This document shows, piece by piece, positions 22,466 to 32,650 of a DNA stretch of 64,000 bases (position 1 is its first letter; every line of letters starts with the position of its first letter). The DNA is from Isoetes taiwanensis (lineage: Eukaryota; Streptophyta; Lycopodiopsida; Isoetales; Isoetaceae). The stretch is taken from contig JAJEKV010000051.1 of the NCBI GenBank assembly GCA_021234155.1, forward strand, positions 6,029,944-6,093,943. The letters are read 5' to 3'. Below the pieces are notes generated by a model. That model saw nothing but the letters and a program-made list of their open reading frames with translations, was not told the origin of the DNA and searched no databases. Both the position numbers and the translations under genes were made by a program.

Positions 22466-23427
22466 TGTAGACGGTTTTCGTGTGTGTAGGAACAACATAG
22501 CCAGCAGATAATTCATTATCAATACACAGGGAGTTGAACCCAGGTATCCAGATATATAGCGATAAGGATTTAAAGATTCACAGCAGACATTTCATAACAA
22601 GTAATATGGTAATGAACCAGAGTTATATTCCATAGTTTCAGATCATGAATACACAAAATATTCATAGCACTTATCTCATAAACAAGCCATAAACACAGGC
22701 AGTTTGGCAATAGGAATCACATTCATAGTTTTAGAATTGAATAACAAAATACTTGATAGACTTATCTCTGAACAGCGAATGCCTCTCAAAGCGATCTGCT
22801 TCCCATGCATCTGGTCCATCCGGAATCCCTAAACTCTGGTCTGATATGCTTATGCTCTTATCTCTGAACAGCGAATGCCTCTCAAAGCGATCTGCTTCCC
22901 ATGCATCTGGTCCATCCGGAATCCCTCCGCTTCAGTCCGATATGCTTACGCTCTAATCTGGCCTCCTCACAATCTAATCGGCTCCTTCCCATACATTTCT
23001 GAGATTTGTTGCCCAACTCTGGTCGGATCCCTTGTATGCTCAGATCTACGGGTCTGCCTTCTCCTCTGATCCATTCCTGCCCTTACAGATTCGCTGGCTG
23101 CTCTTCTATCTCCGCTCCTCTCTTCCCTGATCGGCCCAGACTCCGCAACCGTAACTCCTCCTTCTGCTTTTTTCCTTTTCAATTCGAAATAGGGCTTTTG
23201 TTCTTAGCCCTTAGATCCAAGAAATCTCCACCATAGATTTTCTTTTAACAATACATACTTCCACCATTAAAATAATATCTTTTCAAAGTTCACAAATTCA
23301 GATAGCAATCAAATATGCCAATATGACCGATTTTACACAACTTGCAAAGGTAAGAGCACATGGCAATGCTCTCGGAATCACGTTTTCACCCAAAATGCAC
23401 AATTTTGAACAAATTATTCCTTCTACA
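22466..23427 (-). repeat. LTR B (internal, 3' LTR of the pol-bearing unit)
   Basis: At 962 bp it matches LTR C along its whole length and has TGTAGA...TTCTACA ends. On its right side the minus-strand sequence TTAGGGGAATAA forms a polypurine tract directly before the LTR, as expected for a 3' LTR. A roughly 105-bp internal unit with ACAGCGAATGCCTCTCAAAG is present twice, at about 22775 and 22870. Confidence 0.85.
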
Positions 23428-24268
23428 TTATTCCCCTAACAAAAAACTCGACGTCCCGACGAGTTCTTCAAAATAGTTCTTCATGATCAAAATATTTTCT
23501 TCCAAACCATTGCCTCCATCGGCGATTCTATGGCTTCTCCGAATATAAAATACTTCCAAGGGTGGCAAATCCCATCTAGGTCAGGACTCTCTCTCTACTG
23601 CAACCTCAGTATGGCGCTCCATCCCCCCACTCTTCCTTCTACCTTTTGGATTATTTGTTTATTGGACTCTTTTTACTACACTTCTTGCTGGGATGGGAAA
23701 ATGGCCAACAATATGGGAAATGGGAAAACAACGATAAAGAAAACAATGGACATGGTTGGTAGGCCAACTAAAAATAGATGAACATGAAATGATAGAAAAA
23801 AAAAGGATGCTCTGCGCAAAAAAAAACAACGTTAGTAGAGCATATGGTCGCTAAGATGGTGAAGCCGATTCTGCAAGCACTTTATGAGTTGAAGGATATG
23901 AATGAGTGTAGATGAATGAATTGAATAATCACGGAGAAAAGCAGATGACCCTGTCATGGTAACAATATCAAAAAATTAGTACAATAATTGCTGCCTGGTG
24001 GTAAAGCTTATATGGCAGACTTTGATGTATTGAATGGGGTGGATGAGTGTACAATGAAATGGGTTGATTCTCATGGAGAAAAAGCAAATGCACCTGTCAA
24101 TGGAAACAAAAATAGTTAACAAACAAGATGCTGCCTTGATGCGGAGCTGATTGGCAGTCTTAATGGATTGAGGTGAACAAAAGGATAGAAAATGAGATGA
24201 ATTTGATATAGCAATGGAAGACAAACTGATGGATTATCAGAAAAAATGATTTTTTATTTATTTTTTGT

Positions 24269-24302
<34 letters not shown>

Positions 24303-24353
24303 CTTCAACAATAATACTACCCCCCTTTTATTTATTCATCGTCCCGATGAATA
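23428..24353 (-). other. Non-coding 3' internal region of the gypsy element
   Basis: It lies between the integrase stop and LTR B. It holds two diverged copies of a segment with GGATGAGTGTA and CTGCCTGGTGGT-like words (23830-24200), long A and T runs (T-run at 24279-24301), and two short hairpin-like sequences with CGTCCCGACGAG near 23450 and CATCGTCCCGATGA near 24337. No protein is encoded. Confidence 0.55.
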
Positions 24354-25601
24354 CTACACCTTATTTGATGGATGGTCGCTATTTGTTCGCATATGATACA
24401 CTTTGAGTCGCGCACCGTTCACTCGTGTGGGAAGCTCATTTCCTACAAAATCTTTTAGTAATACAGATCCATTATCATATATTTCTTTGACAATATAAGG
24501 ACCTTTCCAACGCATCCTGAGTTTACCCGGTTTCTTCCAATGCTTACTATCATAAAGTAGAACTAAGTTACCTTTATCGAAGTGTTTATTGTTTCGATGC
24601 CGATCATACCATGCTTTGCGACGTTGTTGGATTGCTTCCCGTGACATATAAGCATATAGTCTGCTTTCATCAAGGGCTTCTAATTGTGCTAATCTTGCTC
24701 GCAAACTACCATCCCTAAATTTATGTTCAATAGCGATTCTCAAGGATGGGAGTTCTAGCTCAATAGGAACTATAGCTTCTTGCCCATATACTAATTTAAA
24801 AGGTGTAGCATTTGTTGTAACTTTATGTGCAATGCGATAGGCCCACAACGCATCGAAAAGGCGTTTATCCCAATCTGTGCGGTTGGCATTACAAATTTTG
24901 GTAATTATGGTACATAGGGTTTTATTTGTACGCTCCACCGGCGTTTCTTGGCGTGGATGATATGGAGTTGTCTTTCTATGTTTCACCCCATATCTATTAG
25001 TTAAAGCTTCAATAGTATCATTAAGGAAATGCTTACCTCTATCGCTAACCAATTCCAAAGGACAGCCAAAACGTGTTATGATATTTTCGTACAAGAATAT
25101 AGCCACATTATTGGCCGTATCTTCCCTAAACGCACGTGCTTCCACCCACTTGGTAACATAGTCAGTACAAACCAAAATATATTTATTACCAGTATGCATA
25201 GCAGATGGCTTGATTGGTCCTACAAAATCGATTCCCCATTTTTCAAAAGGCAAGATAGGCATTGGATGTAAAGGCATAACGTCTCTGTTAGAAGGCTTCC
25301 CCACCCTTTGACATACATCACAATGTCTAATATACTCCCTAACATCAGCATGCAATTTAGGCCACCATAATCCAGCTTGAAGAATTTTCTTAATAGTAGT
25401 ATCTATAGAGAAATGCCCAGCACTAGGTCCATCATGACATGATTGCAACACAGCTCTAATTTCATGTGGCATTATGCATCGTCTCAACACATCATCATGA
25501 CCTAATTTATATAATTGACCCGCAACAAGTGTATATGGCTTTGATTGAATTATTAATCGTCTTTTACCAACAACACTCATACCTTTCCGGAAATTCCCCA
25601 C
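24354..25601 (-). pseudogene. gypsy integrase (IN), nearly full
   Basis: A 415-codon minus frame carries all three integrase parts. The HHCC zinc motif is in CHDGPSAGHFSIDTTIKK followed by HCDVCQR. The DDE core has GIDFVGPIK (first Asp), LVSDRGKHFLND (second Asp) and PVERTNKTL (Glu). The C-terminal GPY-type module has KLRMRWKGPYIVKEI. Integrase inserts the cDNA into chromosomes. The start shown is only the first Met after a frameshift from the upstream RNase H region; in a working element it is part of the Gag-Pol polyprotein. No chromodomain is seen after GPY. Confidence 0.9.
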
Positions 25602-27687
25602 AGTAGATAAATAAGGCGCTTAATAGATTCATACCATTCGGTGCGGCTTCTCTGAGAAAAAGAGTACTTCATCCGACAAACAATCTGAATATCTCCTTCT
25701 TCTTTTTGGTCCGGAATTCTTGACAAATGATCAGCTGCTGAATGTATCTTCCCAGCTCGTACAACAATTCGAAACTTGAATTCCTGCAATAACAACAACC
25801 AACGAGCAATCCTTCCCGTGCGGCAAGGCTTGTTGATCAAATACTTCAAAGGTTGGTGGTCAACAACAAATGCAAATTCATTAGCAAGGAGATAATGCCT
25901 AAATTTTTGGATCGAAAAAATCATGCCAAGTGCCTCACGTTCAGTAGTAGAGTAGTTACGCTTTCGGCTTTAGTTAATTGCCTACTTGCATAGAATATGG
26001 GATGATCGATATTCTTTTCATCAGCTTGACACAAAATACTGCCTATAGCATAGTTTGATGCATCAATCAACACATGGAATTCTTTAGACCAATCTGGAGA
26101 CTTTAAAATGGGTGATTTAACTAGGGCTAGTTTTAGTTCTTCAAATGCCTTTTGACATGCATCATTCCAATCATATTCCTTTGATTTTCGCAACAACTTA
26201 GTAAGTGGCAAAGCTCGTTGTGCATAATGATCAATAAAGCGCCTATGATATCCTACGTGCCCTAGAAAAGCTTGCAACTCTTTAACACTCGTTGGAGGCT
26301 GCAAATCAAGGATTTTAGAAGTTTTGTGTGGGTCAATCGTAAGTCCATGTATCGATACAACAAAACCTAGCAAAACACCATGTGTAACCACAAAAGCACA
26401 TTTTTCTGGGTTCAAGGAGATTCCAAATTCCCTACAACGCTGAAAGCATAACTCCAACTTACTCAAATGATAACTCAAGGATCCAAACACAGCAAAGTCA
26501 TCTAGGAATACCTTCATAAAATCTTGCACAAACTCCTTGAAGGCTTGCGTAATAACCCGCTGGAACGTAGCAGGAGCGTTACATAAACCAAAGGGCATCA
26601 CTCGATAAGCGTAAGTTCCCCAAATAGTTACAAATGTTGTCTTCTCCCTATCTTCTGGTCTAATCAATACTTGGTTATATCCCGAGAATCCATCCATAAA
26701 TGAATAAACCTCTTGACCCGCTACAGCATCTAACACTTCGTCTGTGAAGGGAATAGGAAAATGGTCTTTTCGAGTGGCATCGTTTAGCTTCCGATAATCA
26801 ACACATACACGTATTTTCAAATTTTTCTTATAAACACACACGATAGGTGATACCCATTCACTATAATCTACAGGGTAGATAAAGCCAACCTTAAGCAACT
26901 TATCAATCTCCTCCTTAACTGCTTTGGCAAATTTAGGATTAAGTCTATAAGGTTTTTGCACTACAGGTTTAGCATTATCATGGAGCTCAATCTTATGCAT
27001 ACATAAGGACGGGTTAATGCCCTTCAAATCATCATATGACCACGCAAAAATATCGTGATATTTTGAAAATAAGGCAACACAATTATCATACAAATCCCCA
27101 GTGACGTTAGCCCCTAACTTTATTGTCTTTACTTCTCCTCCTTTCCCAAGGTTAATTTCTTGCACTTTAGGAGGCTGTGAGAAGGTTTCATATTGACTAA
27201 TTTCATGCGCAGGCTTCTTTTCCACCTTGATCTCTTGAATTGTGCACTTTGTGAAATAATCAGGATATTTATCTTGTTTAATATCTTCTTCTTCTTCTTC
27301 ACATTCCTTCTCCACTTCAACTTGGTTAACATCTATAACACCCATGAAATTTAGAATTGTATCCTCCAGATCTACAACCGCGTCATCATTAACTCCGTAC
27401 ACACCTTCTTCTTTCAAGGTCATATCCTCTTGTGGCTCACTAGAGGATGCTACATTTGCATATGCACTATCTGGATTATAATCAGGATCATCGTCATCAC
27501 TACTTTCACTATCATCGTCACTGGAATCAGATTCTACTTCAAATTGTGCGACAGCTTTTGGCATTTCACTCACCATAATTTCCACCCTATTATTTCCATC
27601 ACCGATAACTAAAATCCCTCTATGCCAATGGGTGTATTGCTTTCGCCTAACAACCATGGTCGGCCTAATAATAATGGATAAGAACAT
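25577..27687 (-). pseudogene. gypsy reverse transcriptase and RNase H (frameshifted)
   Basis: The main minus frame (27687-25921) starts with an acidic Asp/Ser-rich spacer, then RT: DYRKLNDATRKDHFPIPF, FMDGFSGYNQV, MPFGLCNAPATFQR and the catalytic box FLDD (usual YVDD or YLDD). It continues into RNase H with VLIDASNYAIGSILCQ. A frameshift near 25930-25990 moves RNase H to the next frame (25924-25577), which has HQPLKYLINKP and DHLSRIP, then another shift leads to integrase. The RT signature resembles Athila/Tat-type, non-chromodomain gypsy elements; that placement is by eye. Confidence 0.88.
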
Positions 27688-27998
27688 ACCGTGGTGGTAG
27701 CTTTCAGAACTACATAATCCACATGGAATATAAGATTTGCAATCATGGTTTTTACACTGGTAATCATGCCTAAAGGTTTTACTCGTTTTTGATCAGCCAT
27801 CCTTACTCTAAAATAGACAGGAGAAGGTGCAGGTAAGTCTAATCTTCGAAGAGTTTCTTCTGGCATAATGTTAACCCCAGATCCGCCGTCAATCACAGCA
27901 GAATCTAGCCCTATATCCCCTATAACAACATGCACAGATGGCGATTTCATATCAAAACAAAGAGGGCCATATGGAATTAACAGATCGCCCTTTTGCAA
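27609..27998 (-). pseudogene. gypsy aspartic protease
   Basis: A 129-codon minus frame has VIDGGSGVNIMPEETLRRL, which holds the active-site region as D-G-G-S in place of D-S/T-G. This variant is known in some plant Athila/Tat-like elements. It ends in LLLGRPWLLGE, the retropepsin C-terminal signature. The frame stops soon after, overlapping the RT frame by about 80 bases, so a frameshift separates protease from RT. Confidence 0.8.
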
Positions 27999-28059
27999 TC
28001 GTTAGAGCATGACCACTTCCATTCTACATGGAGGGATAAAGACAACAGTTGTGCAAAAG

Positions 28060-29938
28060 TGATAGTGGGTCTAATATTGCCTAAATCAGCCAATATATCA
28101 TAAGTAGGCATGTCTTTAGAAAGTTTCAGAATTTTCTTGTACTTCCTTCTACTCCTTGGTTTCCTAAGTTGCTCTCCAGACTCCTTCTCGTTTGGAAAAG
28201 AGGAGTTTCATGCATCCATAATGCCTTTAAGTTCCTTAAATGTGGGTGTGTCATGCAAAGTCTCTTGGGGTGTGTTTTGGGTGTCACCCAATCCTAAAAT
28301 TCGGGCTTTTCAAATCTCACCGCGTCTACTCCTTCTCTGATTATTAGGATTTAATTGCGTCTGATAGATAGGGCATGAGTTTTCCTCTATTGGTTCACAT
28401 AAATTAGAGTCAAGGATTTTTTCTTTCCCCTTAGATCCGTTTTCCATAGATCGCGGTGGCAATACATGTGGACACCTATCTTGTGAGTGTAACCCACGGG
28501 TATTGCAAATGCCACACGGTTCAAAACCTACTTCTTTTAGGTGGATTGGGACAATTAGGAGCTATGTGTCCCTCTTCACGGCATCCAAAACATCTAATAG
28601 GCTGTTTGGGACCTTGATTGTCTTGGTGTTTGGCCTTGAGAACCTATTGGGTGTATTATTTCTCCCTTGTGTAGATGGATTAGCGGCATAAACGAGGGAA
28701 CTAATGGCGGCATTTGTCCACCATCTACCATAGCGGGTTGGATATAATAGCTAGGGGTGCTAGATGGTTTTGAGACAACAGGTCTCACATTTGTCCTTCT
28801 TTGGATCAACTCTCCTATCTTCTTTGGAAATAATTGTCATTATCATTATGGTTACTCCTACTACAATAATTGCACCATGTCCTAGGCTTGGTCAAAGGAC
28901 ACTCATTGGGAAAATGACCATAACCTTGACATTGAACACACCATACATTTGTACGGGGCTTGGGCTCTAAATTACGAGGTGTTCTAATTGCAGATAATTG
29001 CTTACCCAACTCCTTTTTCAAGACCTCATCAATTGTTTGCCTAATAGTTGTCTGAAGATCAGATATAGGAGGCTGATTTGGAGCTATTTGTGGCTGCACC
29101 AACCCTCTAGAAGTCTGCTCAAGTAAGGCATTCTACTATAATCAACTAATTGAGGGGATGCATAATGGACATGTATGTGGAATATTAGGTGTAGCGCAAA
29201 CACTTTTTGCCCCATTGGCGCATAGAAACTAGGGATGCTTGTCATATTAGCATTCATTTGTGGGTTTCTCATATAATTCATCCCAGCCAGTTCTAGTTGG
29301 GATGCAATTTTAATTGCTGCTTCTAAGGACGTAGGGGACTGCATTTTTACATAAAAGCTCATGTGGCTAGGAAGTCCTTTAGTAAACCATCTAATCTGAT
29401 ATTCGACATCTGGTGGTTTAGGTTTCTTACCCAAGAGTCTACGAAATCTATTAACATAACTTTGAATAGACTCGTTTGGCAACATGGTGAAGTCTTGTAA
29501 TTAGTCATCCGGTCTATCTATAAACCCCACGGGTCTAAAAGTTTCTAGAAATGCTTCTTCCAATTCCTTCCAAGTAGCATAAGTGGTATTTTTTTTCAAT
29601 GAGTGGCGATACCACTCAAGCTCCACCCATCAACGTGGTTGGGAACCATCTTAATCGCTTCGTGTTTTGTATTCTCTTGATTTGCCTCACTCACCGTAAG
29701 AAAATGGCTAACATGTGCATCGGGGTCTTCTCCTACCACCACTAAAAGTGCCATAAGCATCTTGTGCTGATTTGACAGTTGATGTGCTCATATTTTGGTG
29801 ATTTTCAGAATGACTAGTCCTATGGAATAGTGTTTTTAACTGAAGATCTTCCTCCTCTTGTTGCTGGCGTCTATTATATCTCTCTTGTCTTAATTGAGCT
29901 TGCTTCTCCCTTTGCTCTTTAGTGAATGATGGATTCAT
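28060..29938 (-). pseudogene. gypsy gag (broken into several frames)
   Basis: Minus frames in order give a Gln/Arg-rich N-terminal stretch (29938-29708), the gag core NESIQSYVNRFRRLLGKKPK and KGLPSHMSFYVKMQSPTSLE (29485-29200), then a zinc knuckle CVQCQGYGHFPNEC with a following CNYCSRSNH (29102-28815). A third knuckle and the C-terminal linker lie at 28590-28060, matching the duplicate at 21915-22465. Three knuckle-like motifs are more than usual. Several frameshifts are visible. Confidence 0.75.
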
Positions 29939-30213
29939 ACATCACAGGTTATATGGGTGGCATGTCCCATCTATAACAGTGGCACTCTCGCTCTTCTGCT
30001 TAGCATGGCGCTTCTATCCCCATTTACTATTCCCAGTGAAGTTTTCCCCTCTTTCAATCTTTTAACATAATTTATTCAGCAGCAAGTATGCAAGCAATTA
30101 TTCAGACAAGCAAATAATAATTATTAATCATTCCCGGTTCTTTCCAGATGCAAGGTTTATGCATGAGATAATCTCGCTCACTCTAAGCTTTGGTCCTAAG
30201 GCAAGCCAAAACA

Positions 30214-31176
30214 TGTAGAGCGGTTTTAGTGTGTGTAGGAACAACATAGCCGGCCAGATAATTCATTATCAATACACAGGGAGTTGAACCCAGGTATCCA
30301 GATATATAGCGATAAGGATTTAAAGATTCACAGCAGACATTTCATAACAAGTAATATGGTAATGAACCAGAGTTATATTCCATAGTTTCAGATCATGAAT
30401 ACACAAAATATTCATAGCACTTATCTCATAAACAAGCCATAAACACAGGCAGTTTGGCAATAGGAATCACATTCATAGTTTTAGAATTGAATAACAAAAT
30501 ACTTGATAGACTTATCTCTGAACAGCGAATGCCTCTCAAAGCGATCTGCTTCCCATGCATCTGGTCCATCCGGAATCCCTAAACTCACAGTCGATATGCT
30601 TCGCTCTTATCTACGAGCAGCGAATGCCTCTCAAAGCGTCACTTCCCATGCATCTGGTCCATCCGGAATCCCTACGCTTTCGGTATGATATGCTACGCTC
30701 TAATCTGGCGCCTCACAATCTAATCGGCTCCTTCCCATACATTTAAAGTTTGTTGCCCAACTCTCGGTGGGATCCCTTGTATGCTTTCGGATCTACAGGG
30801 TCCGCCTTCTCCTCCCGATCCATTCTCGCCCATACAGTTATTTGTTTTGCTCTTCTATCTCCGCTCCTCTCTTCCCTGATCGGCCCAGACTCCGCAACCG
30901 TAACTCCTCCTTCTGCTTTTTTCCTTTTCAATTCGAAATAGGGCTTTTGTTCTTAGCCCTTAGATCCAAGAAATCTCCACCATAGATTTTCTTTTAACAA
31001 TACATACTTCCACCATTAAAATAATATCTTTTCAAAGTTCACAAATTCAGATAGCAATCAAATATGCCAATATGACCGATTTTACACAACTTGCAAAGGT
31101 AAGAGCACATGGCAATGCTCTCGGAATCACGTTTTCACCCAAAATGCACAATTTTGAACAAATTATTCCTTCTACA
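30214..31176 (-). repeat. LTR C (5' LTR in sense direction)
   Basis: A 963-bp LTR with TGTAGA...TCTACA ends lies next to the TTCCA target duplication. It differs from LTR B at scattered sites, with clustered differences at about 30590-30850. It would drive transcription on the minus strand. The adjacent internal sequence on the minus strand begins TGTTTTGGCTTGCC; I could not assign its primer tRNA. Confidence 0.85.
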
Positions 31177-31181
31177 TTCCA

Positions 31182-32060
31182 TCTTAAGTGTAATATGATA
31201 TGGGAGCTATAATGAGAGTGGCCTCTACGGGTGTTACCTTCACAAATTTCACATCTCTTCTATTTTCTGCAAGCATCTGCCTTTTGTAGGACTTCAGCAT
31301 TTCATTTTATTCTTGTCCCAATTTAAATATCTTAAGAAGTTTACAATTAAAATGCATCTTCTGGGGCAGTGCGCCTGGGACTAGGTTTCAAAGAAATAAT
31401 TAGAATTCGTTGTCAATTCCAAACTTCATAGAATAAAGTTTTCATAAATAATATGGCAGCTACACTGTGGGCGACCTCTCAGATGGGGGTATGTTAGATT
31501 TAAATTGTGGCTTCAGGTCCATCGGCAAATACCTTACAAGTTTAGATTGGAAGCATTTGAATGGAAATGCAAAGCTTAATTCAATTAGGAGCAAGGGAGA
31601 ATGGAAAAATTATATATTTGAGAAATATATCCAGTGGTCTTTTGAATGTCAATGTTAAATCTGATGGTCAATTCAATGCAGCCAAGCTTCTTGTTCCATT
31701 GATATGCTTCTAGCATGCAAGTAGATATTAGAGAACTACGAACTCTCTATGTTGCTTGTTTATTAATTACTTGAACATTGTAATTTGAGTAACTGACTTG
31801 ATCCTGATGTGCAATGCGGTTAGTGTAGAGAATCCAATATTGACCAAGGATCACGTTCAGGCAATGTCGCAAACCAGCAATATAACTGAGAACGGAACTC
31901 TTCCTCCTCCTCTTCCTCCTCCTCCTCAGTCTCAACCTGCAAAACCTGACCAGGGTGTGCAGGAAAGCAGTCATTATTCCTTTGCACCTACGACTTTAAC
32001 TTATCCAGCATTTGGGCTAGTTCCAAGTGGCCAGTACTCATATGAAACTTGATGGTAAAT
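31182..32060 (+). other. Candidate exon with proline-rich segment
   Basis: The plus frame 31798-32052 reads SVENPILTKDHVQAMSQTSN, then LPPPLPPPPQSQP and TYPAFGLVPSGQYSYE. After a gap ending in a pyrimidine-rich TGTTTGCAG (32131-32139) a frame reads HYGTDPMGSYYAPTF. The two parts share composition and look like neighbouring exons of a Pro/Tyr-rich, probably nuclear, protein. A TGA closes exon 1 before a GT donor, so this copy may be broken. I cannot name the gene. Confidence 0.35.
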
Positions 32061-32149
32061 AAACATGACGCGTGCATTCATGTTTAAGAACAGTACATGT
32101 TCTCCAGTATTCTGAATTGTCTTGTCCTGTTGTTTGCAGCATTATGGTA

Positions 32150-32650
32150 CAGATCCAATGGGAAGCTATTATGCGCCAACTTTTTCGTCCCGGTACGGAT
32201 GGTGATCTGAGATTTTTGCCATTCTTGACAACAAAACCGGGGAACAAGTTTCTGCAGACCCCATATTATTTTCTTGCGGATCTGTCGGACCAAACGAACG
32301 GACGAGCATGGATTGGATGCTTGAATTCGTTTTGCACGAGAAACCACCATGTTTTTCTTGATGGAGTTTGCGGATCACGAGGGATGAAACGAGGTATCTT
32401 CTCTCGCACATCTTTTGACCATTTGAATTGTTTCTCTTGCGGGTAAAATCCACCAAAAATTTGCTTGAGAATATATTCGGCTTTTTCCGGACTATGACCG
32501 TGATCATTCACGATAACACCAATAAGTATGGATCTTTTAGAAAATATCTCTTTTTCACCCGCTCTTGCTCTTCAAACAAATCAAGAACCGGGATTCATAT
32601 GGGGAAGAAGACCACGCTCAAATGAATGAAGTCCCAAGAACGGAACCAAC
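32150..32650. other. Coding-like patch, both strands open, unrecognised
   Basis: The minus strand reads IGVIVNDHGHSPEKAEYILK followed by FGGFYPQEKQFKW and FIPRDPQTPSRK; a plus frame here is open too. The amino-acid composition looks natural rather than random. No domain was recognised. It lies directly downstream of the proline-rich exon candidate. Confidence 0.3.

Larger units (their letters stand above)
21313..31176 (-). mobile_element. Ty3/gypsy retrotransposon with three LTRs, complete insertion
   Basis: The insertion is bounded by a 5-bp direct repeat TTCCA (21308-21312 and 31177-31181). In its sense direction (minus) the order is LTR C (31176-30214), leader, gag (29938-28060), protease, RT-RNase H, integrase, purine tract, LTR B (23427-22466), a partial gag (22465 to about 21915) and a 3'-side partial LTR A (about 21914-21313). 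LTRs start TGTAGA and end TCTACA. LTR B has no target duplication of its own, so the whole block behaves as one insertion with an internal partial duplication. Frameshifts in pol mean it is not autonomous. Confidence 0.85.

Noticed and set aside
22466-31176. A simple two-LTR gypsy element ending at 22466
   Set aside because: The flanks of this subset do not share a target duplication (TGGGA versus TTCCA); only the outer boundary at 21313 matches TTCCA.
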